A stretch of DNA of 64,000 nucleotides from Saururus chinensis (Eukaryota > Streptophyta > Magnoliopsida > Piperales > Saururaceae): contig CP141142.1 in NCBI GenBank assembly GCA_035235625.1, positions 43,255,644-43,319,643 of the forward strand. The letters run 5' to 3'. This document shows positions 22,052 through 35,332 of this stretch, piece by piece; the stretch's first letter is position 1, and each line of letters begins with the position of its first letter. The notes below the pieces were generated by a model. It saw nothing but the letters and a program-made list of their open reading frames with translations, ran no database searches and was not told the DNA's origin. The translations under genes and the position numbers were made by a program.

Positions 22052-25000
22052 TGTCACAACCCGGATTTTTAAAACTCTTTCCAAATAGCACAAATGATAA
22101 GTCTCAAATTTTTTTTTATAAGAATGTATGTATCATATGTAGTGTTAGTTGGCTAATTTTTTTTGTTAAAACTATATCAAAAACTTTGAATATATAATTA
22201 TTTTTACAAATCTAATTAGATGTAGTTATGGTGGAATCGGGTTTGGAATTAATTGACTTGAAAATAAGAGCAAGCATATTTTTATAGATCAATACTGAAG
22301 ACTAAATAATGTTACTAGTTTAAGAGGTTTATTAAATATACATTCTCGTACAAAAGTCAATTGGATAAGTTTTAGAAGTAATTTTGGAGGTTTCTCATGA
22401 ATTTAGGGTAAAAGGGGTAAAAATATTTTTAAATAGTATCATCGATCGATCGTTGGACATAACACAAGGAGAAACGATTGATCAAAACTTGAAATAGTTA
22501 TTCGTTCAATGAAGCCAAGAGTTTGTCGATCAATAGCTTTGTAGACAAATCGATCAAGGAGTTGTGCCCTAATAAAATAGTGAACTGTCGATCAATAGTT
22601 AGCAGTTTTATTTGCCCTAAAAAAGCCTATCAAGAAGAGTTTTCTTTCCTAATTGAAGTTAAAGAGCCAATTTGACTTAGAAACCTATATAAAAACTAAA
22701 ATACGACAAAAGTAAAGAGGATAAAACCTATAAAATATTGAAAAAGAAAGGAGAGTCCTTTACACAATGTTTTCCTAGAGAATTCACAAAAAGCTTGAAG
22801 AAATTATTTACGGTGAATTCATGCTAACACGCAACTAAAGTGAGAAAATTTTACATGGTAAATATAAGAAGAGAGTCAACAAAATTTTTTATTAAAGAGT
22901 GATTGAAGAATATCATAAGGTGAATTAACAAACAAAGAACGAGTATTTGTTTGAGTTGCTAGAAGAAGAAGACATAGAACAAAACATAAAAAGGAAAAAC
23001 TTCAATGATTCAAAAAGGAAAAACTTCAAGGATTCAAAGAGGAAAAATTGAAGGCCAACATCATCAATGAAGAAGATTGAACAAATGAGTTTGTGTCAAG
23101 TCTAGAGGTTAGTTGGTTACTTTGTATCTTGTAAGGTCTATATCATTCTAGTGCATTGATTTAGCCTTTATTGAGGTTGCCATAGTTTTTACCCTAATTG
23201 GGATTTTTTACGTAAAAATCTTTGTGTGATTGTGTAGTGTGCATGTTTGGTTTAATGATTGATTGATTATGAATGACAATTAGATAAATTGGGATTTTTT
23301 ACGTAAAAATCTTTGTGTGATTGTGTAGTGTGCATGTTTGGTTTAATGATTGATTGATTATGAATGACAATTAAATAAATTGGGATTTTTTACGTAAAAA
23401 TCTTTGTGTGATTGTGTAGTGTGCATGTTTGGTTTAATGATTGATTGATTATGAATGACAATTAGATAAATTGGGATTTTTTACGTAAAAATCTTTGTGT
23501 GATTGTGTAGTGTGCATGTTTGGTTTAATGATTGATTGATTATGAATGACAATTAGATATTAGGTTTTGTTCATTCCGCTTCAAAATAATTTTTTGCACA
23601 TAGAGGCTATAACTCTTAATTACTTACTTCTAAAAGTATTAGGGTTACGAGCAATATAGTAGTCCACTATCACCATTGTAATATATCGAATTTTCATAGG
23701 TTTCATATATTAAACACATAGAAAATAGGGTATTTGACCCATTAATCTTCTTAGTAGAATAGCTTCCTCAATAGATATAAATTATGACTAGGACTAATGG
23801 TTAAGAAGTAGATTGAAAGATATTCGAAACGCCACCAAGAACGCGTGAATCGGAGTTCGGATGAGGGAGTTATGATCGTTCAAAATTGAACATATCATAC
23901 AGGGTTTGTTTACCCAATTTAGACGTGTATTTGAGCTGTTTAAGTCATTTTGCAAGCTTAGTTATTTAGAGTGATGAGAATTGTTAAAGTATAGCCCAAG
24001 TGGCCCACTTAGCCCAACTTCTAAGGGGATTAGGGTTTCTAATCCTCATGATTATAAAAAGTTTTTCTTAGGGCTCAACAAGGGAGCTTCTGACCTTAGG
24101 GGAGAGAGAGAATAAGTTGTCTTAGAAGTTTTCCAGCGAAGGCAGCTGGTGATGGAGTCGAAGAGGAGCGAGCTATAAGACCGGAGTATTGTTGAGGTTA
24201 GATCGCTAAATATGTCAATTAGATAATTATTTTTATTTTAATCATATTCATGTTGTAAATTAATGCTATTAATTTAGAAGAAAACTGTAAAGTTAGATAC
24301 GTCACTTGGTTCGTTGACTCACTAGCAAATGACCGATATTTTGTTATGACGGCGTTTTGTTATGCGAGTGTTCTGTTATGGCCGGAAAAGGTTAAGATGT
24401 TTTTGTTGTTGTTTGGTTATAAGTTATTTAGATGAGGACTAGTGACATCAGAACATCAATGAGCGATTGAGACGACATTGCACTCGTAGGATCTAGTTTC
24501 TTACTTTTGCAATTTTGTAAGTAATTGTAATTACTGGTGTGAGAGCCAACTTTACTCAACTATTTATTTTCGGATTGATGACAAACTTGTACTTAGAGGG
24601 TTAACCTACATTTATCGAATTTTGATACGTGTAATAATATTATATGTATTGATATTCGTATTTGTGAACCCCAGTTATGACCTAAAAATTTAATCGGAGG
24701 ATTTGTTCTGTATTTATGAAAGAAAAAATTTCCTCATGATTTATTGTGTGTCTTTTATTTATAAAGGTTTTCAAAATCCATGTCATGACAACCATCTAGT
24801 TGGATATTAAACTCTCATTTTTTTCTTAAGTGCAAAAAAAATTATTTGATTAAATATCAGGCTCTGGACGAAGGTCTGCCTTTACGAGAATATTTTAGCA
24901 TAAATTATTTGAATATCATTTGGTTATTCAATTCATTTTAAAAATTTAAAATTTGAGGGTAGTTCTTTGGCACGTAACCCAAGAACTATCACAATTTATT

Positions 25001-25553
25001 ACTCCTAGATACTGCCTATTGAGGCATTTAGAGCGCTCAGGAGTTGGGGTATCATAGGAAACCTCTCTTCTTGTGATCATGTTGCCCCATGAGCATGTGT
25101 GTATTCCATTTTAGTACCGGAGACATTATTTGAATGAAATGTATTTGTTTTAAGCTATGCAAATTGTTTGATTTTAAATTCTTAGTTATGAATTTGTTAA
25201 ACGATTTATTTTGCCCAAACATGTTAGTAGAATTTAATGCTACCTATTGGGTATAAAACTTTATACTCACCCACCCCTAGATATTGCATGTGTAGATACC
25301 AGTTTGGGGTTGTAGTAGATTGGTATGTGGAAAAAGGGGTCGACACGCTGAATGTTGTTTAACTACATTTTCGTATGCATTGTATATTTATGCTTAAATG
25401 GTTTCATGGCGAGTATAACCCTAAATTTTGAAATTTTGTACTTTAATATTATGAAGGGTTTCTTGTTTATACACGGTCGGTCTAGGCTTTCTTTGCTTAC
25501 AAATTTTATGAAACTCCAACTTTTAAGTTAATCTAAAAAAGTGGGGCGTAACA
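22052..25553 (+). mobile_element. F4: 3.5-kb LTR-like element
   Basis: It begins TGTCACAACCCGG and ends GGGGCGTAACA, the same style of ends as the F2 and F3 elements, at the point where the segmental duplication stops. A TATA-like attataaaaag lies near 24050. No retrotransposon protein is encoded. The flanks (aacat and aaagc) are not a clean duplication, so the ends may belong to two insertions or the element may have recombined. Confidence 0.45.
23197..23560. repeat. 91-bp minisatellite, 4 near-identical copies
   Basis: Units starting attgggattttttacgtaaa occur at 23197, 23288, 23379 and 23470, exactly 91 bases apart. The copies differ by only one or a few bases, so the expansion is recent compared with the surrounding decayed sequence. 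Confidence 0.9.
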
Positions 25554-26395
25554 AAAGCGTACCATCTATGACAAAGGCTAAGGCACACACATGTGTAAAA
25601 GTATTATATACTAAATGTGTATGCATTGCGAGAACTGACCACAATGTTGCACACCCTGTATGCAGACATTACGCGGAAGGCCGACAACGTTTTGCACAAC
25701 ATGTGTGTGCAATGTTGCACAAAATGTATGCAACAATGCACACATAGTTGGACATATTGGGACACTTGGTCAGCTAGCATTTATTTGCAAGTCTTAAGAT
25801 GTCCCCTCCCCCCTAAATATTAGTGGAGAGTTCTAGGGTTGTTTGGTAAATATTGGAGAGACAATGTATGTACAACCACTTTGGCTTCCACTCCAGCAGA
25901 ATGTAAGAAATCTCTTATGCTATATAGGGGGGATTTGGTGAGCTGAAATGTATGAGCTATTGGTATGATATCTAGCCTTACAACCAGCTACCACAAAAGA
26001 TAAGGAAGGGCTTGTTGGGTTTCTAGCCATCATGTCAGAAACCCCGTCCATTGGGGGAGGGGGATCTCCAACCTACAGGTTGGCTATCCAGCCTTATGGT
26101 CTTGTTGAAAAAAATGACCATTGCATGCATTTGATTGAGATGCAATGTTTCGATGTTCGAGTTGCCTAAGTTAGATATGTTAATCGCAAGGCTAAGTCCC
26201 CCTCTGGCTAGCTCACTTGGGGAATGTCTCAACACATCTGCCTTGGGATAGGTTCATTGCTTGGGTTGGGTTTGCAGGTTAGATGCTCAGTTGCATGAGG
26301 TCATGACCTTGACGAAGAAGACTGAGTTGCTTGGCTATTTGGCCTTGTGAGTGATATATGGATGGTCATTTCCTAGACGCCTCTGTGACATGCCA
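25554..26395. other. unassigned non-coding stretch
   Basis: No gene is recognised. A notable patch at 25640-25745 repeats cacaatgttgcac, gttttgcacaacatg and gcaatgttgcacaaaa in both orientations. The rest is anonymous and could be an old retrotransposon. Confidence 0.4.
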
Positions 26396-26956
26396 CTGTC
26401 CTCTCTCTAGTCTCGATTGACATGCCGGCAACGCCCCTAACTCCAGCTCCCACCCATTATTGTTAATTCTTCATGATAAACATCATTATTCGTGTAAAAT
26501 TCCTAACTATAAACCCTAATCATATGACCTAGATTGTAAGGACCCTCATCTTTAAACCGGTTTTGGTTTTCATTAATTATTGGTTATCGTGAGATTGACG
26601 TGTTTTCTGATTTAATCGGTGATTTCGTGATTAAATAGTATTTATGATGGTTTTAACTAAAATTAACTTTCATATTAGTGGTTTTAAGTGATTTTAAACC
26701 AAATGTGAATTTTTAGGATTTTTCAAAATTTTTACTATTTTCCTAAAAATTAGGGTTTTGGCGAGACCCCTGTCGGCCCTACCGTCGAAAATTTTATTTT
26801 TGCGTCAAATGAACCTAGACATCTACTTAAGGACATACAAAAATTTTCAGAATTTTCCTAAACTTAATTAGTGACTAAATTTGCAAAATAACCATTTTTT
26901 AGCCTACTTTTCCTATTTACACCCCAAAACTTACCCATGCATACCCCAACCCTTAC

Positions 26957-26964
26957 TATAAAAG
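26957..26964 (+). promoter_or_regulatory. putative LTR TATA box (F2 copy C)
   Basis: TATAAAAG sits about 420 bases into the element. It is conserved in both other F2 copies (reverse complement at 56759-56766 and 59100-59107). Confidence 0.4.
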
Positions 26965-27619
26965 GGCAGACCTGAGCCATTTCTATTTTTAGGAATAAGC
27001 TAAGGAAGAAAGTCTGACCTAATCCCCAATTAGGCCCCAATTAGAAGCGGTTTAAGGTAAGCTTACTCTAATTAAGCACTAATCCATGACTTTCTTCTTA
27101 ATCTCTTATAAATCTACCATTTCCCCCTTGTTTCAATTTGTTTTTGGACATCAAAAGCTACTGATTTGTGTTTTACTACAAACCCTAACATTCAAAATTC
27201 GTTTTTTACTACCAACAAGCTCAGATCTAAGATTTAATTAGGGATTTCTTGGGTCAATGGATTTCTATTGGAATTTAATTCAAACTCAATGTGTTTTCAA
27301 GGATTTCAAGAAGGGTGGCTCTCCAATCCGAGCTTAATCAAGTGCTGAGGTAATGGGTCTTCAAAATCTCTATTTATCTATGAAAAAACTCTTTATTTTT
27401 GGCTTATTTCGAAATGGGTTGCTTAATTTAGTGTGTTAATAGTAAGATTAGAAAATGGAGTTATTTAATCCTAATTTCTTAGGGCTTTACATTATTATGA
27501 TATAGTTTGATGTTCTGGAAGTCAAGAAGGACTTTTGATGATGATTAGGGTGTTAGATGTGGATTTAAAGTGTTATCAATGGTGTTTCGGTTTGGATTTG
27601 CGAAAGGAAGAAGATGACC

Positions 27620-27800
27620 AGTTCCGCCTTGTTAGCGTTCGAACGGCCCTTCTGGGCGTTCAAACGGCAACACTATTGGAACGACAGTTTTTCAATTCAG
27701 CCAATTGAACGGCCTGCTAGGCACTCGAACGGCCAAACTGTGAATTTTAAATTTTTGCGTTTAACCAATCGAATGGCTTGAAGGGCATTCAAACGGCTAC
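27620..27800. repeat. paired ttcgaacg-type palindromes in F2 copy C
   Basis: Six variants of cgttcgaacggc are arranged in three close pairs across this stretch (for example gcgttcgaacggc followed by gggcgttcaaacggc). Equivalent arrays lie at 55925-56090 and 58265-58435 in the other copies. Confidence 0.6.
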
Positions 27801-29034
27801 ACAGTAAATTGTATGTTGTGCATATGATATTTATTTTGATGATTCCACTCTAGCTTGCCAATTTCATATGAATGTGGAGTGTTTTAAGCTATATTATGCT
27901 ACTGGAAATACATGCTATTGAGTTTATGGAGTTGAGATATATGCTTAGAGATTGTAGAATGACTTATGTTTTATAGCATGATGTTGGAATTGTCATCTTG
28001 AAATTATGAATGGTTGATTCCCTTTGATTAAGTATATTTTCAGTAGAACTACAACCTATTAATGGACTGATGTGTCATGATATAATGTAGTTAGTTGATG
28101 CATTGTTGTTGGTGAATGTCATGACTCAAGGATGAAATGAATGATCTTATATGTGTTTAACCTTTGTGGTTGAGTTTTTAATTTGAGTTATGATTTCAAC
28201 GTTTCTTCTCCTATGATTTCCGCTGGAATTCATGTTTAGATGGTAATTCACATGTGTAGTGTGGTAGTGAGTTTAATTTCAAGCATGTTGAAATGCATTG
28301 AGTAAAGTACTTCTACTAATTACACACACATGTGGGGGTTAAATGATGATGTTGAAGTTTGATATTGTGATTATGAATGATGCATTAGCGGCTGATGAGA
28401 GCACTTATCATGGATTAGGATTCATGTATGCCTTGCCCACGTATGTACCATGCTGCATGCATCATGAAAATGAATTTCCAATTGAGGCTTCATTGAGATT
28501 AATCGAATTTGACCAATTGGATGCAATGTGGTGAAATTGTGTGCCGAATTGATCGGTCGTGGATTAATTGAAAGTTGATTGGTCCGAAAGGACATGTTTT
28601 GATTTGAAGTTCCTGTGTGAAACAAGTGCACTCCCCGGGTTGAGTCTAGTTAAATGGAATAATGTGGGGATGAGTTGTGTACTTGTCTTGCGGATTGTGA
28701 GAATGTTATTATGAGTGTCACCTGGACCCTGAGAATCCAGTGTGGTATGTCGTGTACACCCGCTACCACGTGTTCTAGGGTTCTTTGTGTGAGAACTCGA
28801 GCTCTTCCCTCCGCAAGAGATGTCCCTGGGTGAACACCCCTACTCTAGATTCTCTGTGTGAGAATGGGACATCCTTGGCCAGGATCATCCAGGGCAAGCA
28901 GTTATTAGGGATTGACAACCCCGATCTTTCTTGAATTCTTGTGTAGAATTTTGGACCTTGACACGCCTTCGTGGCCTTGTCTATGTCCCGTCTGTGTGAC
29001 ACCAACGTGTGATTACTCCTTGATGGAGGTTGTT

Positions 29035-29475
29035 ATGATATGATGCATGATAGAATATGTATGTTAGAGATACATTTCATGCAGGTTGTTATGATACAAT
29101 GCATGTGGAAATATGTATGTTAGAGATACATCCATGCAGGTTAATTTGATATGATGCATGTGGGAATATGTATGTTTGAAATACATCCATGCAGGTTGAT
29201 TTGATATGATGCATGTGGGAATATGTATGTTAGAAATACATCCATGCAGGTTGATTTGATATGATGCATGTGGGAATATGTATGTTAGAAATACATCCAT
29301 GCAGGTTGATTTGATATGATGCATGTGGGAATATGTATGTTAGAAATACATCCATGCAGGTTGATTTGATAGGATGTATGTGGGAATATGTATGTTACAG
29401 ATACATCCATGCAGGCTGATTATGACATGATTCATGATAGAATATGTATGTTAGAGATACATTCATGCAAGTTGT
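29035..29475. repeat. 55-bp minisatellite in F2 copy C
   Basis: About eight units contain gatgcatgtgggaatatgta and gttagaaatacatccatgca. Shorter versions of the array are at 53530-53700 (F2 copy E) and 54470-54690 (F2 copy D), inverted. The Met/His/Ile-rich open frame across it is an artefact. Confidence 0.85.
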
Positions 29476-29897
29476 TATGATGAGAATGAAATTTATAAGG
29501 ATTATGCACTATGATGCAGTTTTAGGTGATGTGAATGCGTGTTTAGAAAATGATGCACTATGTAAATCTTTGATTTGAATGATTATATCGCAATGCTATC
29601 GTATTTTCGATGTTGTTAGTGATATTAAAAATCATTGCTGAGTTTGTTAAACTCACCCCTCTTTCTTGTGTTTTGATTTGGGGCTACGTGGTGTGACACG
29701 TAGATGGACAGGATCTCCTATTTGAGGAAAGGTTGGAGATGGCTTGGATGTGATCATGGAGATCGTTATGTGACTTATCTTCTTTGGTTTTATGCTTATG
29801 TTTAGAACCTTTGTGTAGGGTTCTTTGTTTTGGATTTATGTCACATGTTACAGTTATGTTTGTTTAAGTCTTATTTTGAGCCAGTGTGGGCTATATT

Positions 29898-32022
29898 TGT
29901 AACAACCCGTCTTCTAGTTATGCTTAACCCGGAAGGGTTAAGGGTAATTTGGTAATTTGATATCAGGGTTACGGGGTTTCATTAGGTGAAATCCCTGTAT
30001 CTGGGTAGAGCTCGAAGTAACGAACACAACACACCCAAGAACACTCAAAACGGAGGTCGGGAACGAAAGTTATGACCTCGGGAAGTGTGCCATATGGGTG
30101 GGATCCACTTTAAAAGTGCGAGATAACCTACCCATGTGGGGTCTAGTTTTGAAGGGCTCATCAATACGAGTCCATCGATACTAAGATCGTGCAATTCCGA
30201 CTTCGGGATAAGAAGTTATAGTGTTTTGAAGTTGGAATTGTATTTGAATGAAATAATAATAAAATAATAGAATTGATGACGTCAGCGCGCCGAGTCGAGC
30301 CGATCCGGAGCTGAGCCGAGCTGGAGCCACGCCGAGTCGGAGCCGCGCTGAGCCGAGCCGCTAGATCTTGGTCGTCTGCATGATGCGGGGCCGCGCGATC
30401 GGACGGCCGATCGCACGACGCGTGCAGGACGCGCGGCGCGTCCGCACGATCGAATGCACCGCGCATGTGCACAGTGCGGCGGTGCCCATTTTCTGGCGTT
30501 TAGCAGCCTGACATGTGGCGCGCGCAAGTGCGCGCGCATGTCGTCGGCTCGCGGGTTTGTTTCTATAAATACCGGATTCAATTCATTTTTTCAGGGGGAC
30601 TTTCTGGAGTCATTCTAGGTCCGTTTTCTTCCGTTCAAAATGCGTTCCTAGCTAAATCGAGGGTGCTCTACGCAATGGAAGCGTCAATTCTTTGAGTTAG
30701 TAACTCTATATAGGAGAAACGTCCGGGGCCAAGGGGAGGTTATGTCCGCCGCCTACGGACGCGACAAGGGTAAAATATCTCCGGGTAAGGGGAAATTCTC
30801 CCACGTTTTCTCATTTTCCGTTCTTCGTTTCTTACTCATTTTAAGTCCGATTAGAGTCATTCAAGAGGCCTTCCTAGCTAATTCGAGGGTGAGCAACGCA
30901 ATGGAAGCATCCACTCCTCGAATTATCAATGTTAGGTGAGAGAAACATCCCAAAGGTAAGGGGAGGTTCTGCCTGTTGCCTACGGGCACGGGAAGGGAAA
31001 AGTGTCTTCGAACAAGGGGAGGTTCTGTCCGCTGCCTACGGGCGTTGTGAAAGTAAAGTGTCTCCGGGTAAGGGGAGGTTCTGCCCGTTGCCTACGGGCA
31101 CGGGAAGGGAAAAGTGTCTTCGGACAAGGGGAGGTTTTGTCCGCTGCCTATGGGCGCTGTGAGGGTAAAGTGTCTCCGGGTAAGGGGAGGTTCTGTTAGT
31201 ATTCCAAAGTTACATAAGGTTCTGGTCGCAGTCTCCGGATTAGAAAGAGCAGACGCTCTAAGGAAACGAGCAACTTCGAACATCGCCACTTCCGGAATTG
31301 GAGGGGAGTATGCTTTCTTGACCTTCTAGTTTAATATGCTTTATATGACTGCACATCTTGATTTATTCTATTGTGATCTAAAATGCTCTATGCTATGACT
31401 TGACATACTCTGATTTGATAGGACCAGTATGGTCGAATAAAATCCGATATGATCTGATATGATCTAATAGGATCTATTATGATCCAACAGATTTTGTAGT
31501 GTGTTCTGCTCCGTTCTATGATAGAGTGAGATGTGTGTTTTGTTAGTATTCTTCTCACCTATGTGAGATATGTATTTTCTGATTTATTGGCTTCCATTTA
31601 ACTCCGATAACAGATAAGATTTCCGTTGGTTTATGAATGAAGCATTCAGATATACCGTATATGTATTTTATCGTATATGATTTTTGATGTCTGGTAAATG
31701 TATTAGCCATTAGGCAGAACTACGTTCTGATCCGATCATATTGGAATAACGTCAGAGATGGTATCCAATATGTACATAGGCAACCAACCATAAAATAACG
31801 TTGGCCCGATCCAAATTAGTTATAAAATTAGGTTGGTTATGATCTGCGCACAATGGAACGTTAATGCTCCGCAGTGCGCAGATGAACATTATGACTCTCG
31901 CACTCAGAGTCTGTAGCTCCTGGTCAGTCGGTTTTAATTTTTTCGCTTATTTTCTCCACTCCGATTGTGTCTTCCGATCTAACCCCCGGTCCGGGTCAGG
32001 TGGTGCGGGTCGGGGTGTTACA
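29898..32022 (+). mobile_element. F3: nested solo-LTR-like element with TSD atatt
   Basis: It starts TGTAACAACCCG and ends CGGGGTGTTACA, flanked by atatt at 29893-29897 and 32023-32027. It is 2125 bases long and lies inside F2 copy C, so it is younger than that insertion. A GC-rich section (30280-30540, gagccgagc words) is followed by TATAAATA at 30564-30571, which supports plus orientation. No retrotransposon coding region is present. Confidence 0.85.
30956..31195. repeat. 112-bp tandem repeat in F3
   Basis: gtaaggggaggttctg occurs at 30956, 31068 and 31180, exactly 112 bases apart. Each unit is itself two related halves of about 56 bases (gttgcctacgggc and gctgcctacgggc). A half unit is also visible near 30730-30790. 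Confidence 0.85.
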
Positions 32023-34385
32023 ATATTTGACTAAGTATGTGGGTTTGAGATTGTTGTTTACTTTGTGATAAGCAACTTTCATTCTTTTCTTTTATTTACT
32101 ATTGCTCAAAAGATTGTGCGTACTCCGTGATTCTGTTAATCGCCCGTGGTTAGGGTTACGTCTTCTACTAAATCGTTTCTCAATTTCTCCTTCGTCGCCC
32201 CCGCGTGCTTGACCGGCCCTTGGACTGGGTTCGGCTCGGGTCGGGCATCGCCGGGGCGTGACATAGATTATAAAAAATTTCCTTAATTTGATACTTATCA
32301 TTTCTTTACATTTAAAATTATGGTGTATTGTATGTGATAAAGTCTAGTCCCATCAAAGATACACACAGTGTTGCAAAGATGGTATGTACCATGCACAAAT
32401 TATTTTTCTTCTTTCGAAGGAAGTTTATGCAATAAGAGTTAATGTGTGTTAAGTATTTTAATAAATAGGGGTTAATCCCGATTCATTAAAGAGTTAACGT
32501 ATATAGATGGAGTTGATGAGAAAAGCCATAGAGATAAATATGTTGTTTATTACTCCATGGAATATATAATACTCTCTCAATTCTATATTAATAGTTACAT
32601 TTAGAAAAAATATTGATTTTTATTGAATGGTGAAACCCACTTCTAAGAGAAGGGAAAATAAGTTCATGATATTCTTTTTTTAAGCACCCAACTGCTTAAA
32701 TTTTACGAAATGAAGCCATTAATATAGAACAATTTTTTTTGCTAAATGAAGCTATAAATACAGGACAGATGAAGTAGGAATTATTATATACAATGCAATG
32801 GAATTTATGTTAATGCTAATAATTGACAATCTTGCCCCATGTGGCTCCATCCTTATTGTGAATGACTTTAGTTTGTATAGTCTCTTAAACTTTATCCAAA
32901 GTCTAAATTATAAATCAAGTTGTTGCATATGAGAAGCAATGTGTTTTTTAACCAAATTTGCACCTAACTCTCTTAGGGAGGAGGGTTGGGCATAAAGTGG
33001 GTAGAAAGCAATCTCTCTGCTTGAGATGTTTTGGCCTCTATTGGAAACTCTAAAGAATAAACACTTCTAGGTTAAATTAGCTGTCTTAGTTAGAATTTGA
33101 AACTAAAAAGGACTAAACAGACAAAGGAAAGATAAATTACCAAACAAGATGGCATTTAATTCTTTCATTTTCCCCCTTATTTATAGAAGTGCCAAAAAAT
33201 TATCAAGATACATGTTTATCACAACATATTTGAATATCCATCATTGTTACTTCTTTTTCATTCGTTGAAAATTTTAGGGGCTGCAATTATACACCGAACA
33301 GACAAGTGACTAAGTTTTTTCTTTTTTGTTTTTTATGCATCTAGCTTTCCAAATATAAATAGATGAAAAAATGAAAAAATATCACTCCTTCTGTCCCACA
33401 TTAATATATTTATTTAATTTTTTTAAATAAAATAAGATGGAGGGAGTGTTAAATATCCAGCCAACTAGCTTCTAACACGACATTCATATACAAAAAACTT
33501 CAACTGAACAAGATTGAGATATTTTTTTGAAGTTGGCATTTTCTCACTTGCTTGATTTATTTCTATCCCTTATAGTTGATATATTATTTATGAAAAATGA
33601 TATTTTTACTTCTTTTTTTTTAAGCATATTCTATGGTGACTCATGTATCTTTCTATCAAATCAAAGGTTAGAGTAGACCTTTAATGTAAAAGAAAGTAGA
33701 GTAGAAACAACAGGGAAAAATTATTTAAATAATAATTTTAAATTTTTTAACCAAATTAATTTATTTTGAAAAATATTTTTTAAAATGATATTATTTTTTG
33801 CCATACAATTGTTTATGTGTTTTTTTTTAAATTAATTTTATATAATTTTATGGATGAAATCATGTTCAAGTTAATTTCATCTTTTCACTACTGCTTAAAA
33901 ATAATATGAAACGACAAAATCACTGTAATTGTGAATTTGTCGTCTGAAACGACGAAATCCACTTACAAACTATTTCCCGCGGCTCTGCGGGGAGCCTCGC
34001 ATATTCGCCCATCTGCATGGATATCATGCCAAGAAGAGGAATCAAACCCATCAAAAACCCAGTCAAAATCGAACTCCATATCCTCCTTTTGCACGTCACC
34101 TTCTCCCCATGAGTGAAGCTACATCTGCACTTAAGATTCGCAAGTTCAAGATTTGAAGGAGAAGAAAAAAACGTTTTTCCCCACTGACAACTTCTGCTTC
34201 TCTCACTCCAGAGTTCGGACAGAAGGGAGGAGGCATAACTTTTGTTTTGCTTCAAAGTTGCTTTGCTTTTGCTGTCGGAAGATGCCGGACCCGAGCTGGG
34301 GGGGGGGGGGGGTGGGTCATTTGGATCGTCGCTACCGATGCGGATTCGCCGGCTTGTCGAGCGACAATGAGCCAAACTCAACCGT

Positions 34386-34690
34386 ATGGCGCGCAAAGCC
34401 AAAGAGAAAGAGGATAGTGGTCGAAAGAGGAGGAGGCTTCTGGAGCTGCGACCGTGGGAGGCGGATGTGAAGCTAGAGAGAAAGTTCCTCGGGGTGAGGA
34501 GGCGGCCGTGGGGCCGGTACACTGCGGAGATCCGGGACCAGCATCTACGGAAGTGCTTGTGGCTCGCTCGGCGAGCATGTACAACACCGTGGCGGTCAAG
34601 CTGCGAGGCCCCGTGGCCAACACCAACTTTTCACCCTTGAGCGTCAAGTCGACGACGAAGTCACTGGAAAGCGATGTCCCTGACTTCTGT
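34386..34690 (+). pseudogene. AP2/ERF transcription factor pseudogene fragment
   Basis: FLGVRRRPWGRYTAEIRD is the first half of an AP2/ERF DNA-binding domain, with the conserved Arg and Trp residues that contact GCC-box DNA. After RD the frame shifts; the third strand and helix end reappear in another frame as YNTVAVKLRGPVANTNFSP. Most of the central helix is missing, so no functional domain can form. The basic KRKRIVVERGG stretch before it could be the native upstream region. Confidence 0.8.
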
Positions 34691-34734
34691 GCTGGGCTAT
34701 TGCTACAGTGGTCTGGAGTACTGGTTGGTCCAAT

Positions 34735-35300
34735 CAAGCCCTCTTCATCTTTATCGCCTCTGAGGTGCAGTAGACTAGCAAAGATGAGTGTTGCTGACTT
34801 GTCATCATCATACAAGTCCGCGCTCCAAACGCCGGAGGGCAGAGCTCAATTTGTTGTCTCCTCAGGCAAGCACACCGCTTTCTTGGAGGGGAGTAGACAA
34901 GGGCTCGCTGATCATCGTTCTGAGTGATAGCGGTGATAAAGTAGGCCAACACTGCTCCTCTCCACATCAGAACCCTCGACAGCTTGCTTGGGCTGGATGG
35001 GATTGTCGCCTGGATCCCAAGCACCACCCTGTGCCCGGCATACCCTGTGCCCAGCATAGGCGAATGATATCTGGCCCAGAGAGTTGAACACTTGAAACAC
35101 TGTGTTGGCCTCGCTGGTCGTCTTGTACGTGTAGCTCATGTCGGGAACCAAACCGGCATGGTGATGGGTGTTTGGGCCTCACACCCGCTCTTGCACGCCA
35201 CCACCGCTCCGCGATGGTTTTGTACTTGCAGCTCCCCAGGGCACGTCCCTAACAGGTTTACCCGGCACCCCACCACGGGACATTAGTCCACTCCCTCGTG
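34735..35300 (-). pseudogene. LHT/AATL1-type amino acid transporter pseudogene fragment
   Basis: The minus strand reads VPDMSYTYKTTSEANTVFQ, FNSLGQISFAYAGH and, in another frame, LGIQATIPSSPSKLSRVLMW then RGAVLAYFITAIT. These are the hallmark cytosolic loop and helix of plant lysine-histidine-type transporters (normally GQISFAFAGHAVVLEIQATIP). A short duplication (gcccggcataccctgtgccc repeated) breaks the frame after AGH. Only a central slice of the membrane protein is present. Confidence 0.8.
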
Positions 35301-35332
35301 TGGGTCACCATCATGGGAAGGTTGAACCAGTG

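Larger units (their letters stand above)
26535..32263 (+). mobile_element. F2 copy C: solo-LTR-like element with TSD tagat
   Basis: It starts TGTAAGGACCCTC and ends CCGGGGCGTGACA, with the 5-bp duplication tagat at 26530-26534 and 32264-32268. Without the nested F3 insertion it is about 3.6 kb. It matches the elements at 53875-57190 and 52870-59528 in reverse orientation along its length. No gag or pol, primer-binding site or internal region is found, so it reads as a solo LTR. The plus orientation is suggested by TATAAAAG at 26957-26964. Confidence 0.85.
26396..33477. repeat. segmental duplication, copy 2 (split by F2 copy C)
   Basis: Bases 26396-26534 and 32264-33477 together correspond to 20836-22049 in the same orientation. 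The F2 insertion at 26535-32263 interrupts it. Removing the element and one tagat restores continuity with copy 1. Confidence 0.7.

Noticed and set aside
29064-29324. Met/His/Ile-rich ORF on minus
   Set aside because: It is an exact product of the 55-bp minisatellite; the period of 55 shifts frame each unit, and the pattern is not protein-like.
33920-34522. 200-codon minus-strand ORF
   Set aside because: It crosses the inverted end of the Pack-MULE and runs antisense to the AP2/ERF piece, with no recognisable domain.
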